From an uncultured Paludibaculum sp. (GTDB taxonomy: Bacteria > Acidobacteriota > Terriglobia > Bryobacterales > Bryobacteraceae): a stretch of 64,000 nt of DNA. Of the stretch, positions 15,957-24,731 are shown one piece after another. The position numbers and the translations under genes were made by a program. Positions within the stretch are counted from its first letter, which is position 1. The number at the start of each line of letters is the position of its first letter. The stretch spans positions 620,001-684,000 of the forward strand of contig NZ_OY762269.1 in NCBI RefSeq assembly GCF_963665245.1, given 5' to 3'. The notes beneath the pieces were generated by a model. It worked only from the letters and a program-made list of their open reading frames with translations. It was not told where the DNA came from and did no database searches.

Positions 15957-17567
15957 ATGGATTTACTTGGTTCGTTAGCACTTTTCCTTGCCCCATCGAA
16001 GGTGGACCGTTGGACCCGGGCTCTGACCGACAACACGTTCTCGGGGATTCATCAACTGGGCTGGTTCGATTGGCTGCTGCTGCTCCCCTACTTCACGCTG
16101 CTGACCATTCTGGCGGTCTATGGAGCCCATCGCTTCGCTGTTGTGCGTGGCTATCTAAAGTATAGAAGCCGGGTGCCCAAGGTGCCGGCGAAGCTGTTTG
16201 ACTCGCTGCCCAGGGTGACGGTTCAGTTGCCGCTGTTCAATGAACGCAACGTGGTGGACCAGTTGCTGGAATCGGTCCTCAAGCTGCGGTATCCGAAGGA
16301 ACTGCTGGAGATCCAGGTTCTGGACGATTCGACGGATGATACGCATCCCTATACAGAGGCTCTGGTGGCCCGGTTGAAGGCGCAGGGGCATCCGATTGAG
16401 TATATTCACCGGATAGACCGGACGGGGTTCAAGGCGGGCGCGCTGCAGGCCGGGATGGCGCAGGCGAAGGGCGAGTTCATGGCGGTGTTCGACGCCGACT
16501 TCATTCCGCCCGAGGATTTCCTGGAGAAGACGATCCACTTCTTCTCCGACCCCAAGATCGGGGTGGTGCAGACGAGGTGGACCTATCTCAACCGCGATTT
16601 CAGTCTGCTGACCGAAGTGCAAGCGTTGATGCTGGACGGGCACTTCGCGCTGGAGCATGTGGCGCGGTTCGGCCAGGGTTTGTTCTTTAATTTCAACGGG
16701 ACAGCCGGCATTCTGCGGCGGGCGATGATCAACGACGCCGGCGGCTGGCAGCACGACACATTGACCGAGGATTCCGACCTCAGCTATCGGGCTCAGCTCA
16801 AGGGCTGGAACTTCATCTATCTGCCGTGGATTGAATGCCCCAGCGAACTGCCCGTGGACACCTATGGGTTCCAGGTGCAACAGCAGCGGTGGGCCAAAGG
16901 CCTGACCCAGGTGGCGTTGAAGCTGCTGCCCACGATCTTCCGGGCCAAGATCGGTTGGCGCGAGAAGGCCGAAGCCTGGTTCCATCTGACGCCGAACCTG
17001 AGCTATCCGCTGATGGTCGTGGTTTCCGCTCTGATGTTGCCGGTGATGATCGTCCGCTTCTATATCGGTTGGGACCAGATGGTCCTGGTTGACCTGCCTC
17101 TGATCGTGTGTTCTTTCTGGTCGGTAGTCACCTTCTATCTTCTGGCCGAGCACGAGTTGTACCCGAACAACTGGAAGCGGGCGGTGTTCATCCTACCATT
17201 CCTTCTGGCGATGGGTGTGGCTCTGACGATTTCGAACACGAAAGCAGTGATCGAAGCCCTGATGGGCAAACAGTCGGCGTTTGTACGGACACCCAAGTAC
17301 GCTCCGAAGGCGGTGGGCGGTGGCAGGGCCACTGCCTATAAGCGGAAGTCGGGCTGGTTGCCGTTCGCCGAGATTGCGTTTGGTTGCTTCTTTCTTTTCA
17401 TGGCCTTGTATTGCATCGAGGTCATGAACTTCTTCGCCCTGCCTTTCCTGATGATCTTCGTCAGCGGCTATTTCTGGGCCGGTTGCTCCACGCTTTGGCA
17501 GGAGCACCAGGCGCGTCTCCGCTATGAACGGGACGCGGCGAAGGTGGAGATCGAGGCGGTCAGCTAG
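15957..17567 (+). CDS. Membrane family-2 glycosyltransferase (cellulose-synthase-like)
   Basis: 536 residues. N-terminal membrane segment (WFDWLLLLPYFTLLTILAVY), then a processive-type GT2 domain with VLDDSTDD, the metal-binding FDADF, acid TEDSDLSYRA and the QQQRWAKG product-binding motif, then four to five C-terminal membrane helices. The D,D,D,QxxRW set is that of cellulose synthase, CslA and glucomannan synthases. It would polymerise or transfer a sugar across the inner membrane; no PilZ domain, BcsB or other exopolysaccharide gene is adjacent, so polymer and sugar are unknown. Single-gene unit followed by a long leader region of the TonB receptor. Confidence 0.9.
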   Translation: MDLLGSLALFLAPSKVDRWTRALTDNTFSGIHQLGWFDWLLLLPYFTLLTILAVYGAHRFAVVRGYLKYRSRVPKVPAKLFDSLPRVTVQLPLFNERNVVDQLLESVLKLRYPKELLEIQVLDDSTDDTHPYTEALVARLKAQGHPIEYIHRIDRTGFKAGALQAGMAQAKGEFMAVFDADFIPPEDFLEKTIHFFSDPKIGVVQTRWTYLNRDFSLLTEVQALMLDGHFALEHVARFGQGLFFNFNGTAGILRRAMINDAGGWQHDTLTEDSDLSYRAQLKGWNFIYLPWIECPSELPVDTYGFQVQQQRWAKGLTQVALKLLPTIFRAKIGWREKAEAWFHLTPNLSYPLMVVVSALMLPVMIVRFYIGWDQMVLVDLPLIVCSFWSVVTFYLLAEHELYPNNWKRAVFILPFLLAMGVALTISNTKAVIEALMGKQSAFVRTPKYAPKAVGGGRATAYKRKSGWLPFAEIAFGCFFLFMALYCIEVMNFFALPFLMIFVSGYFWAGCSTLWQEHQARLRYERDAAKVEIEAVS

Positions 17568-17892
17568 CCGGGCGCCCCGCCCTGTCACACACGCGCACCT
17601 ACGTGGCGCGGCCCGGGACGTATGCCGGTGCCGGCAGGTTTCTTTTTTCACCGCATCAATTTTTTCGATGGCGTAACAATGTGATTGTCGATTACAATCA
17701 CAGAACATCAGGCAGAAGATCGAGAACCGATTCTCCCGTCACGGTTCTCCTCGCACCTCCCTCCTTGCAGTACATCGCTATGTTGCGATACTAGCGCTCT
17801 CAAGTACTGAGCCCACCGAACTCAATCAGTCCAGTTCCGGGTTTGAATGCGCCCGGGATCCGAGTTACGTGAATCAGGGGAGATTACTATCC
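17568..17892. other. 325-nt intergenic region before the TonB receptor
   Basis: Contains an AT-richer block (17640-17710) unlike the surrounding coding DNA, including a T-rich run and the perfect inverted repeat annotated at 17680-17702. No coding frame of protein character. Probably the promoter and leader region of the TonB-dependent receptor, and the 3' end of the glycosyltransferase mRNA. Confidence 0.45.
17680..17702. promoter_or_regulatory. Perfect inverted repeat, putative operator
   Basis: Arms TGTGATTGT and ACAATCACA (9 bp, no mismatch) around the spacer CGATT. It lies about 190 nt upstream of the TonB receptor start and has no T-tract, so an operator is more likely than a terminator. 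The cognate regulator is unknown. Confidence 0.45.
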
Positions 17893-20800
17893 ATGCAGTT
17901 CAACAAGTCTCTGGTAATGAGCGCATTACGGGGAATGCGAACATTGCCGCTATTGGCGGCAGTGCTTGCAACGACCATCAATCTTCAGGGGCAATCGATT
18001 TACGGCAGCCTTCGCGGTTTGATCGCCGATAGTTCAGGGGGCGCGATCGCAAACGCGAAGGTGAGCATGATCGACGAAGGGACGAACCAGTCCCGCGCGG
18101 TGATTTCGAACACCAGTGGCGAATACAGCTTTGCGTCGGTGACCCCGGCGACATACAAACTGGTGGCGGAAGCGCCTGGTTTCAAGAAGTTCGAGCGGAC
18201 TGGAATCGTGGTCGCAACGCAGCAGGCGGTCGGTCTGGACGTGAAGATGGAAGTCGGTGCGGTCACAGAGAGCGTGATGGTGACGGAAGAGGTTCCGCTG
18301 TTGGAGACGGCGTCGGCGTCGCAGGGTCAGGTGGTGGATCGGCAGAAGTTGACGGACCTGCCGAATCTGGGCCGCAACCCGTTTATGATGTCCCGCCTGG
18401 CACCGACGGTGGTGCAGGTGGGCAATCCCGCGTACAACCGCATGCAGGACCAGTCAGGCTCCTCGCAGATCTCGATCAACGGCGGTCCGGTACGCGGCAA
18501 CAACTACCTGATTGACGGTGTGCCGATCACGGATTTCTCCAATCGCGCCATCATCATCCCATCGCTGGAAGCGGTGTCGGAGATGAAGGTGCAGTACGCC
18601 ACGTATGACGCGGAGATGGGGCGTACGGGCGGCGGCGTGTTCAATACACTGCTGAAGTCCGGTTCCAACCAGGTGCACGGGTCGTTGATGGGCTATATGC
18701 GCCAGACGGACTGGCTGGCGAATACCTTTTTCAACAACCGCAACGGAATTGGGATTACGGATCAGCCGTTCCGCAACTACGGCGGATCGTTCGGCGGTCC
18801 CGTGGTGATCCCGAAAGTCTACAACGGCAAGAACAAGTCGTTCTTCTGGCTTGGCTTCGAGGGCTACCGCGACACGCAGGCGGCTAGCCGCGAGCAGTAC
18901 ACGCCGACCGCGCTGGAGCGCGTCGGCGATTTCTCGCAGACCAAGAACAGCGCCGGTAACCTGTTGACGATCTACGATCCGCTGACGACGCTGGCCGATG
19001 GTTCGCGCACCGCCTTCGCGGGCAACGTGATTCCGCTGAGCCGCCAGGATACGGTGGGCAAGAACATCGCCGCCACTTACATGATGCCGAACAAGGCATC
19101 GGGCGGGAACTATTACGGTCAGAACAACCTGGCCGGCGCCGGTCCGCTGGCCTCCAAGGCGGATCAGTTGTTCGGAAAGTTCGACCAGCAGCTCACCACC
19201 TGGTGGCGCGCGAGTCTGAGCTACATGCGGTACAACTCCGCCGAACCGGGTGAGAATCCGTATCCGACCATCTCCTCGCCGGACCAGTGGCTGCTGCGGC
19301 GGTATGTCGACGCGACGGCGATCAACTCGACGATTACGCCTTCACCCACCTGGGTGGTGACGGTTCGTTACGGCTTCAACCGATTCCCGAACATCGGCAC
19401 GCAGAAGTCGCAGAACTTCAACCTGGCGACGCTCGGTTTCAACAACGCGTTCATCAAGGATGTTCCTTCGCCGACATTCCCGAACGTCACGATGCAGAAC
19501 GCGTACTCGCTGGGCACGAACAACAACTTCAACTATGTGCATCACTCGAAGAATTTCGGCGCCTCGGCGGCGAAGTACCTGGGTCGTCATAGTCTGAAGT
19601 TCGGGTACGACTATCGCAGAATGCACGATGACGGTCTGGATTTCGGCAATAGCGCCGGCGCCTTCACCTTCGCCAACACCTTCACCAGAGCCAACTCCAA
19701 TTCGTCGACCAGCGCTTCGGGCGCTGACATGGCCGACATGCTGCTGGGCGCTCCGGCCGGAGCCACTGGGTTCATCCCGACGAAGCTGTATCAGTATGTC
19801 GACTACCAGGCTCTCTACCTGCACGACGACTTCCGTGTCAGCACCAAGCTGACCCTGAACATCGGCCTGCGGTGGGAGCGGGAAACCGGCCTGAAGGAAG
19901 TCAACAACAACCTCATTACCGGGTTCGATCCGAACGCAACGAACCCGATCACCACCACGTCCGGCGTGACGACGAAGGGTGTGTTCCTGTTCGCTGGCCA
20001 GCCGGGCGCGAGCACGACCACCGGCAATCCGAACCTGAGCAAGTGGTCTCCGCGTATCGGCGTGGCCTACCAGTGGAATTCGAAGACCGTGATCCGCGCC
20101 GGCTACGGCATGTTCTGGGCTCCGAACTTCGCATTGGGTTCGCCGTATAACAGTGAAGGCATCACGGCCACGACGGCTCCTTCAGCGTCGAACGACGGCA
20201 ACAAGACTCCGCTGATCTCCCTTTCGAATCCGTTCCCGAACGGCCTGGATAAGCCGGTGGGCAACTCGCTGGGTGGTCTGACCGGCATCGGTAAGCCGAT
20301 GACGATCTTCTCGCCGACTGCGACTTCGCCGCGCGTGCAGCAGTTCTCGATCGATATCCAGCGTGAGTTGGGCAGCGGCTGGGTGGCCTCCATCGGCTAC
20401 TCCGGTTCCCGTTCCGCCCACCTGACCTGGACGACGGCATCGGAGAACATCAACCAGTTGGATCCGAAGTACTTCAGCATGGGTTCCGCGCTGAACGCCG
20501 CCGTGGCGAATCCCTACTACCAGAAGGGCGGCGTGTCGGCCATCGGCGGCGCCACGGTGGCGGCGAACCAGTTGCTGCGGCCTTTCCCGCAGTTTGCTTC
20601 GGTGAACTACACGAACAACGACAACAACACCGCCCAATTTGACTCCATGGTGATCCGGGCCCAGAAGAGCATGTCCAAGGGGCTGACTCTGGTGACGGCG
20701 TACACCTGGGCGAAGAACTTTGACATGGGCGGCGGCGGCCCGGGCAACAATCTGAACTCCGGCAATGGTGGACCTCAGGATGTCTACTCCATGGCCGGTG

Positions 20801-21378
20801 AATACGGCTTGGCGTACTCGAGCTCCCCGCACCGCTGGACGAACGCCGTGACCTACGAACTACCGTTCGGCAAGGGCAAGGCGATGCTTTCCGGCGTCTC
20901 CCGCGCCATGGACTACGTGGTTGGCGGCTGGTCCGTCAACGCGATTTCGACCTTCCAGACCGGTTACCCGCTGATGATCTACATGAACAACAACGGCAAC
21001 TCGAGCCTGGGCACATCGCGGCAGCGTCCGAACGCCACCGGGGTGTCGCCGGAGGCGTCCGGTAGCTTCGGCCAGCGGATCGACGGCTGGATCAACAAGG
21101 CGGCTTTCACCGATGCGGCTCCCTTCACGCTGGGCAACGTGTCGCGCACGATCTCGATGCGCGGTCCGGGGCAGGCGAACTGGGACATTTCCGTATTCAA
21201 GACCGCTCAGATCTTCGAGAACCTCAAGGTGCAGTTCCGGGCCGAGGCTCTGAACGCCATGAACACACCTCTGTTCCGCGGGCCCAACACGGCCTGGGGC
21301 AGCGGTTCGTTCGGCACGATCACTTCGCAAGGCAACTTCCCACGCATGCTTCAGTTGGGCATGCGCGTATACTTCTAA
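17893..21378 (+). CDS. TonB-dependent receptor with carboxypeptidase-regulatory-like domain
   Basis: 1161 residues from the ATG at 17893 (a GGGGAG lies 10 nt before; an in-frame GTG 24 nt upstream is the alternative). A signal peptide is followed by a Cna_B/carboxypeptidase regulatory-like domain (IYGSLRGLIADSSGGAIANA ... APGFKKFERTG), a plug (QISINGGPVRGNNYLIDGVP) and a long beta-barrel ending in an aromatic residue (MLQLGMRVYF), as for outer-membrane proteins. This is the large Oar/SusC-like receptor type greatly expanded in Acidobacteria; these import large or scarce substrates using TonB energy. No SusD partner is adjacent. Substrate unknown. Many Asn/Gly/Thr-rich loops are visible in the barrel. 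Confidence 0.93.
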   Translation: MQFNKSLVMSALRGMRTLPLLAAVLATTINLQGQSIYGSLRGLIADSSGGAIANAKVSMIDEGTNQSRAVISNTSGEYSFASVTPATYKLVAEAPGFKKFERTGIVVATQQAVGLDVKMEVGAVTESVMVTEEVPLLETASASQGQVVDRQKLTDLPNLGRNPFMMSRLAPTVVQVGNPAYNRMQDQSGSSQISINGGPVRGNNYLIDGVPITDFSNRAIIIPSLEAVSEMKVQYATYDAEMGRTGGGVFNTLLKSGSNQVHGSLMGYMRQTDWLANTFFNNRNGIGITDQPFRNYGGSFGGPVVIPKVYNGKNKSFFWLGFEGYRDTQAASREQYTPTALERVGDFSQTKNSAGNLLTIYDPLTTLADGSRTAFAGNVIPLSRQDTVGKNIAATYMMPNKASGGNYYGQNNLAGAGPLASKADQLFGKFDQQLTTWWRASLSYMRYNSAEPGENPYPTISSPDQWLLRRYVDATAINSTITPSPTWVVTVRYGFNRFPNIGTQKSQNFNLATLGFNNAFIKDVPSPTFPNVTMQNAYSLGTNNNFNYVHHSKNFGASAAKYLGRHSLKFGYDYRRMHDDGLDFGNSAGAFTFANTFTRANSNSSTSASGADMADMLLGAPAGATGFIPTKLYQYVDYQALYLHDDFRVSTKLTLNIGLRWERETGLKEVNNNLITGFDPNATNPITTTSGVTTKGVFLFAGQPGASTTTGNPNLSKWSPRIGVAYQWNSKTVIRAGYGMFWAPNFALGSPYNSEGITATTAPSASNDGNKTPLISLSNPFPNGLDKPVGNSLGGLTGIGKPMTIFSPTATSPRVQQFSIDIQRELGSGWVASIGYSGSRSAHLTWTTASENINQLDPKYFSMGSALNAAVANPYYQKGGVSAIGGATVAANQLLRPFPQFASVNYTNNDNNTAQFDSMVIRAQKSMSKGLTLVTAYTWAKNFDMGGGGPGNNLNSGNGGPQDVYSMAGEYGLAYSSSPHRWTNAVTYELPFGKGKAMLSGVSRAMDYVVGGWSVNAISTFQTGYPLMIYMNNNGNSSLGTSRQRPNATGVSPEASGSFGQRIDGWINKAAFTDAAPFTLGNVSRTISMRGPGQANWDISVFKTAQIFENLKVQFRAEALNAMNTPLFRGPNTAWGSGSFGTITSQGNFPRMLQLGMRVYF

Positions 21379-21450
21379 CCACCAACCGCGGGCGGCCGGG
21401 CCAATCCCCCGGCCGCCGGCATCGAAAGTCAGTCTACTGGGGACCTTTCA

Positions 21451-22596
21451 ATGACCAACCTTCTCTCGCATGAACAGAAAGTCGAACTCGTCAAGCGCGG
21501 GTTCAGCCGGCGCAGCATGGGCCGGCTTGGGTTGCTTTTGGGCGCCGGATCGACGCTGCCCTTCTTTAACGAGCCGGCGTTGGCCCAGCTCTCCAACATT
21601 GGGCGGCTGTCGCCCGATGCGGTGAAGATCAACGCCAACGAGAACCCAATGGGTCCTTGCCCCGAGGCGGCGGAGGCGATTCACAGCGTCGTCCAGAAGG
21701 GCGGACGCTACCTGTACGAAGAGACGTTCGACTTTGCCAAGACGCTGGCCGACCAGGAGGGCGTGAAGCCCAACTATGTGATGCCTTTTGCCGGATCCAG
21801 CGATCCTCTGCACCGGAGTGTGCTGGCCTTCACCTCACCAACGAAGCCGTTGGTGATGGGCGACCCAGGGTATGAAGCCGGCCAGCGTGCCGCGGCCTTC
21901 ATCGGCTCCAAGGTCATCACCGTACCGCTGACAAAGACTTACGCGCACGACGTGAAGGCCATGGTGGCGGCTTCGCCCGAGGCTGGCCTGTTTTACGTCT
22001 GCAACCCGAACAATCCGACCGGCACGATCACGAAGAAGTCGGACATCGAGTGGCTGGTGGCCAACAAGCCCGCGGGCAGCATCCTGCTGCTGGACGAGGC
22101 GTACATCCACCTGAGTGGTGAGGCGTTCGGCACGGACCTGGTGGCAGCGGACAAGGATGTGATCGTTCTCCGCACGTTCTCCAAGTTGTATGGCATGGCT
22201 GGACTCCGCGCGGGCGCGGCGATCGGGCGGCCCGACCTACTGGCCAAGATCCAGCACTACGGCGCCGGCGCACTGCCTGTGACGGGCATGATTGGGGCCC
22301 ACGCGAGTCTGAAGGTAAAGACGCTGGTGCCGGAACGCCGCAAGATTATTGGCGACATCCGGGAAGATGTCTTCGCCTGGATGACGAAGAAGAACTACAG
22401 CTTCGTGCCGTCCGTGAGCAACAAGTTCATGGTCGATGTGAAGCGGCCCGGCCAGGAAGTCGTGAAGGCCATGGCGGCCGAGAAGGTGTACATCGGACGT
22501 GTCTGGAAGGCGTGGCCGACTCACGTCCGCGTCTCCGTCGGAACGAAGGAAGAGATGGCCAAGTTCAAGGTGGCGTTCGAAAAAGTAATGGCTTAA
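21451..22596 (+). CDS. Class I/II PLP aminotransferase (HisC-like) with Tat-like leader
   Basis: 381 residues. The N-terminus carries SRRSMGRLGLLLGAGS, a twin-arginine-type signal ending near ALA, before a fold type I aminotransferase. INANENPMGP, FYVCNPNNPTGT, LLLDEAYIHLSG and the PLP-lysine motif RTFSKLYGMAGLR all match histidinol-phosphate aminotransferases. No his gene is nearby, and the export signal argues against histidine synthesis. It is 72 nt behind the TonB receptor and 3 nt before a SulP transporter, so the three may act together in uptake and processing of an amino compound (inference). An alternative is that the leader is retained as a membrane anchor. Confidence 0.85.
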   Translation: MTNLLSHEQKVELVKRGFSRRSMGRLGLLLGAGSTLPFFNEPALAQLSNIGRLSPDAVKINANENPMGPCPEAAEAIHSVVQKGGRYLYEETFDFAKTLADQEGVKPNYVMPFAGSSDPLHRSVLAFTSPTKPLVMGDPGYEAGQRAAAFIGSKVITVPLTKTYAHDVKAMVAASPEAGLFYVCNPNNPTGTITKKSDIEWLVANKPAGSILLLDEAYIHLSGEAFGTDLVAADKDVIVLRTFSKLYGMAGLRAGAAIGRPDLLAKIQHYGAGALPVTGMIGAHASLKVKTLVPERRKIIGDIREDVFAWMTKKNYSFVPSVSNKFMVDVKRPGQEVVKAMAAEKVYIGRVWKAWPTHVRVSVGTKEEMAKFKVAFEKVMA

Positions 22597-22599
22597 GCC

Positions 22600-23880
22600 A
22601 TGCAGTTACCCAAACTCCGCTATACGTGGAAAACGATGGCGGGCGATCTGAGCGGCGGCTTCATTGCCGCCCTCATCGCACTGCCATACGGACTGGCGAT
22701 GGCAGCCCTTATGGGGCTGCCTCCCGTCCTGGGGGTCTTTACCTCTCTGCTCACTTCGCCGATTACGGCGATTCTCGGTAGGAATCCTGTACTCATCGGC
22801 GGAACGTCTTCTGTCACCGTCCCCTTTATCGCCGAGGCCGTGCGAATGCACGGGATTGGCGGCGCCGCCAAAGTAAGCCTTGTCGCTTCCGTTTTCATGA
22901 TGGCCTTTTCCCTAATGCGGCTTGGGCGGTATGTCTCCATGGTGCCTCACGCGGTGGTCACGGGGTTCTCCTGTGGCATCGGGGGCATGATGGTGGTTTC
23001 GCAGTTGTTTACTATTACGGGCATCAAAGGGTCGGGCAGCGGGTCGATGGTTGAGATCCTGGCGGTGATCGCGCAGCGGTTGACGCAGGCACGGTTTCAG
23101 CCCTTGTTTCTTTCGCTTCTCGTGATTGGGATGTGTGTGGTGATCGCGAAGCTGTGGCCGAGGCTGCCCGCGCCGCTGATCGGGGTCGGGGTGGCTCTGA
23201 TTGCGGCCAGGGTGTTCGCCATGAAAGAGGCGCAGGTGGGCGTGCTATCCCTGGAACTGCCGCCATTTGCCGGATTCGCGTGGTCGCCGAAGGACGTATT
23301 CTCGGTGTTGCCGACGGGGTTCGCGCTGGCGTTCGTGTCCAGTGTGAATATCCTGATCACCTCCAGGGTGGTCGAGCACTTCCGGGGGCGTCACATCAAG
23401 ATGAAGAAGGTGGATGCGGACGTTGAGTTGGGCGCTTACGGCATTTCCAACGTGATTGCCGGCATGTTCGGAGCACCCATGAGCGTCGGCATTCCCGCCC
23501 GTAGTCTGGCGAGCATCCGCTGTGGAGGCACGACCCGGATGTCGAATATCTTCCACGCGGCCGTGCTGGCGGCGGTGATCGGATTTGGCTCCGGAATCCT
23601 TGCGCAGATTCCGCTCGCCGCGCTGGCCGGAGTGACCGCCTGGATGGGCTTCTGTCTTTTGGATTGGTCGGCCTGGCGCCGTATCCCGAAGATGCGGATG
23701 ATCGATGCGGCAGCGTTTCTGTCGACCGCCCTGCTGGTGCTGTGTGTCAACGCAGTGGCCGCGGTGGGCGTCGGCTGTGCGTTCTACGGCGTCGAATTCC
23801 TGATGAAAAAGTGGAAGGTCGCCGGAGGAGACGCTCCCTTGGGGGAGTTGCACGCAGAAATAGGGAAACCGCGCGCGTGA
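22600..23880 (+). CDS. SulP-family inorganic anion transporter (no STAS domain)
   Basis: 426 residues with about 11-12 membrane segments. The N-terminal GDLSGGFIAALIALPYGLAM and VLGVFTSLLTSPITAILG, and PHAVVTGFSCGIGGMMV, match SulP/SLC26 transporters (sulfate, bicarbonate, C4-dicarboxylate). The usual cytoplasmic C-terminal STAS domain is absent; the chain stops about 30 residues after the last helix. It begins 3 nt after the aminotransferase stop, so it is in the same operon. Substrate cannot be read from sequence. Confidence 0.88.
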   Translation: MQLPKLRYTWKTMAGDLSGGFIAALIALPYGLAMAALMGLPPVLGVFTSLLTSPITAILGRNPVLIGGTSSVTVPFIAEAVRMHGIGGAAKVSLVASVFMMAFSLMRLGRYVSMVPHAVVTGFSCGIGGMMVVSQLFTITGIKGSGSGSMVEILAVIAQRLTQARFQPLFLSLLVIGMCVVIAKLWPRLPAPLIGVGVALIAARVFAMKEAQVGVLSLELPPFAGFAWSPKDVFSVLPTGFALAFVSSVNILITSRVVEHFRGRHIKMKKVDADVELGAYGISNVIAGMFGAPMSVGIPARSLASIRCGGTTRMSNIFHAAVLAAVIGFGSGILAQIPLAALAGVTAWMGFCLLDWSAWRRIPKMRMIDAAAFLSTALLVLCVNAVAAVGVGCAFYGVEFLMKKWKVAGGDAPLGELHAEIGKPRA

Positions 23881-23893
23881 ACCGCCGCCTGTC

Positions 23894-24511
23894 TTAGCGA
23901 GCCTCTTTGCGATGGAGGGCGTGCTCACCCAACTGGTCGAAGTCCATGTGCTCGGCGATGAGCTGGGCCCCGGTAAGGGCGCGGCGAGAGACGCCTTCCT
24001 TGGTATGACCCTTGGTGTTGCCGGCGATGTGATAAATCTCGTGCGCCAAAACACGGGCCATCGCCCGGCCCATCAGGCGGTTCCCCTGGGCCAACTGACC
24101 GCCGTGCATCGCGCTGCGGGCAGCAACTCGAACCTTGTCGCAGAGAACCTCACTGAAGGGTAAGACTTCTCCGTCGGTGGTGTGGGTGAAGGCGAGCGGT
24201 CCGCGCTCGTCGAGAAGAGCCGGCTCCACCTGCATGCGGCAACTGCCCCGGAACTTCACGAGCACCAGATCGGAGACCTGGGTGCCAGGCTTCATCTCTT
24301 CGCGAAGCCGCCACTCCACCTGAATCGATGACTTTTGGAGAAGGGTGTTGAGCTCCCGCCGCATTTCGGCGAGCGATTCGGCAGGCGGCTGTGTTTCGTA
24401 TTGGACGACTAGTGTGAGTGGGCCATTGAGGGAGGGAAGCCCTTCCAGGCCCCACGCGGATTGCGTCGTCAAAGCAAGACAGATGATGGCAGTAATCGTG
24501 AGGTAGCGCAC
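23894..24511 (-). CDS. Secreted putative zinc metalloprotease-like protein
   Basis: 205 residues from GTG 24511 with a signal peptide (LTITAIICLALTTQSAWG). A HEIYHIAGNTKGH segment (157-169) supplies an HExxH zinc motif, a Gly three residues on and a further His, close to the metzincin HExxHxxGxxH but with the third His two residues later. Pairs of Cys (about 91 and 124) may form a disulfide. I know similar small acidobacterial proteins only as uncharacterised. Zinc binding is likely from the motif, proteolysis is inference. Convergent with the SulP gene (13-nt gap). Confidence 0.7.
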   Translation of the reverse strand: MRYLTITAIICLALTTQSAWGLEGLPSLNGPLTLVVQYETQPPAESLAEMRRELNTLLQKSSIQVEWRLREEMKPGTQVSDLVLVKFRGSCRMQVEPALLDERGPLAFTHTTDGEVLPFSEVLCDKVRVAARSAMHGGQLAQGNRLMGRAMARVLAHEIYHIAGNTKGHTKEGVSRRALTGAQLIAEHMDFDQLGEHALHRKEAR

Positions 24512-24731
24512 AGGGCAACCTTGTAGAACCGCCGCTCTCTGGGGGGCCGTTCCAACTACAGTATATTCAAGATTCCAGCGAGTGCAAGGGTCAAAACCGG
24601 AGTTTATTGTCTGATATCGAAGGATGGGGACTGCGGATCACGACCCCGACGTACTTTCCCCGGGTTGGCGCGGTAAGAACCGCATCTGTCCTATCATGCT
24701 GATTCGGCGTCTGTTAGGGAGCAGGCACCGT
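24512..24731. other. 220-nt intergenic region
   Basis: Between the putative metalloprotease start and the end of the anion transporter, both on the minus strand. An AT-richer patch around 24560-24625 may carry the metalloprotease promoter. No coding frame, RNA gene or clear terminator seen. Confidence 0.35.

Noticed and set aside
15965..15985. TTAGCACTT considered as half of a CIRCE element
   Set aside because: No inverted GAGTGCTAA follows at nine bases and it lies inside the glycosyltransferase coding sequence.
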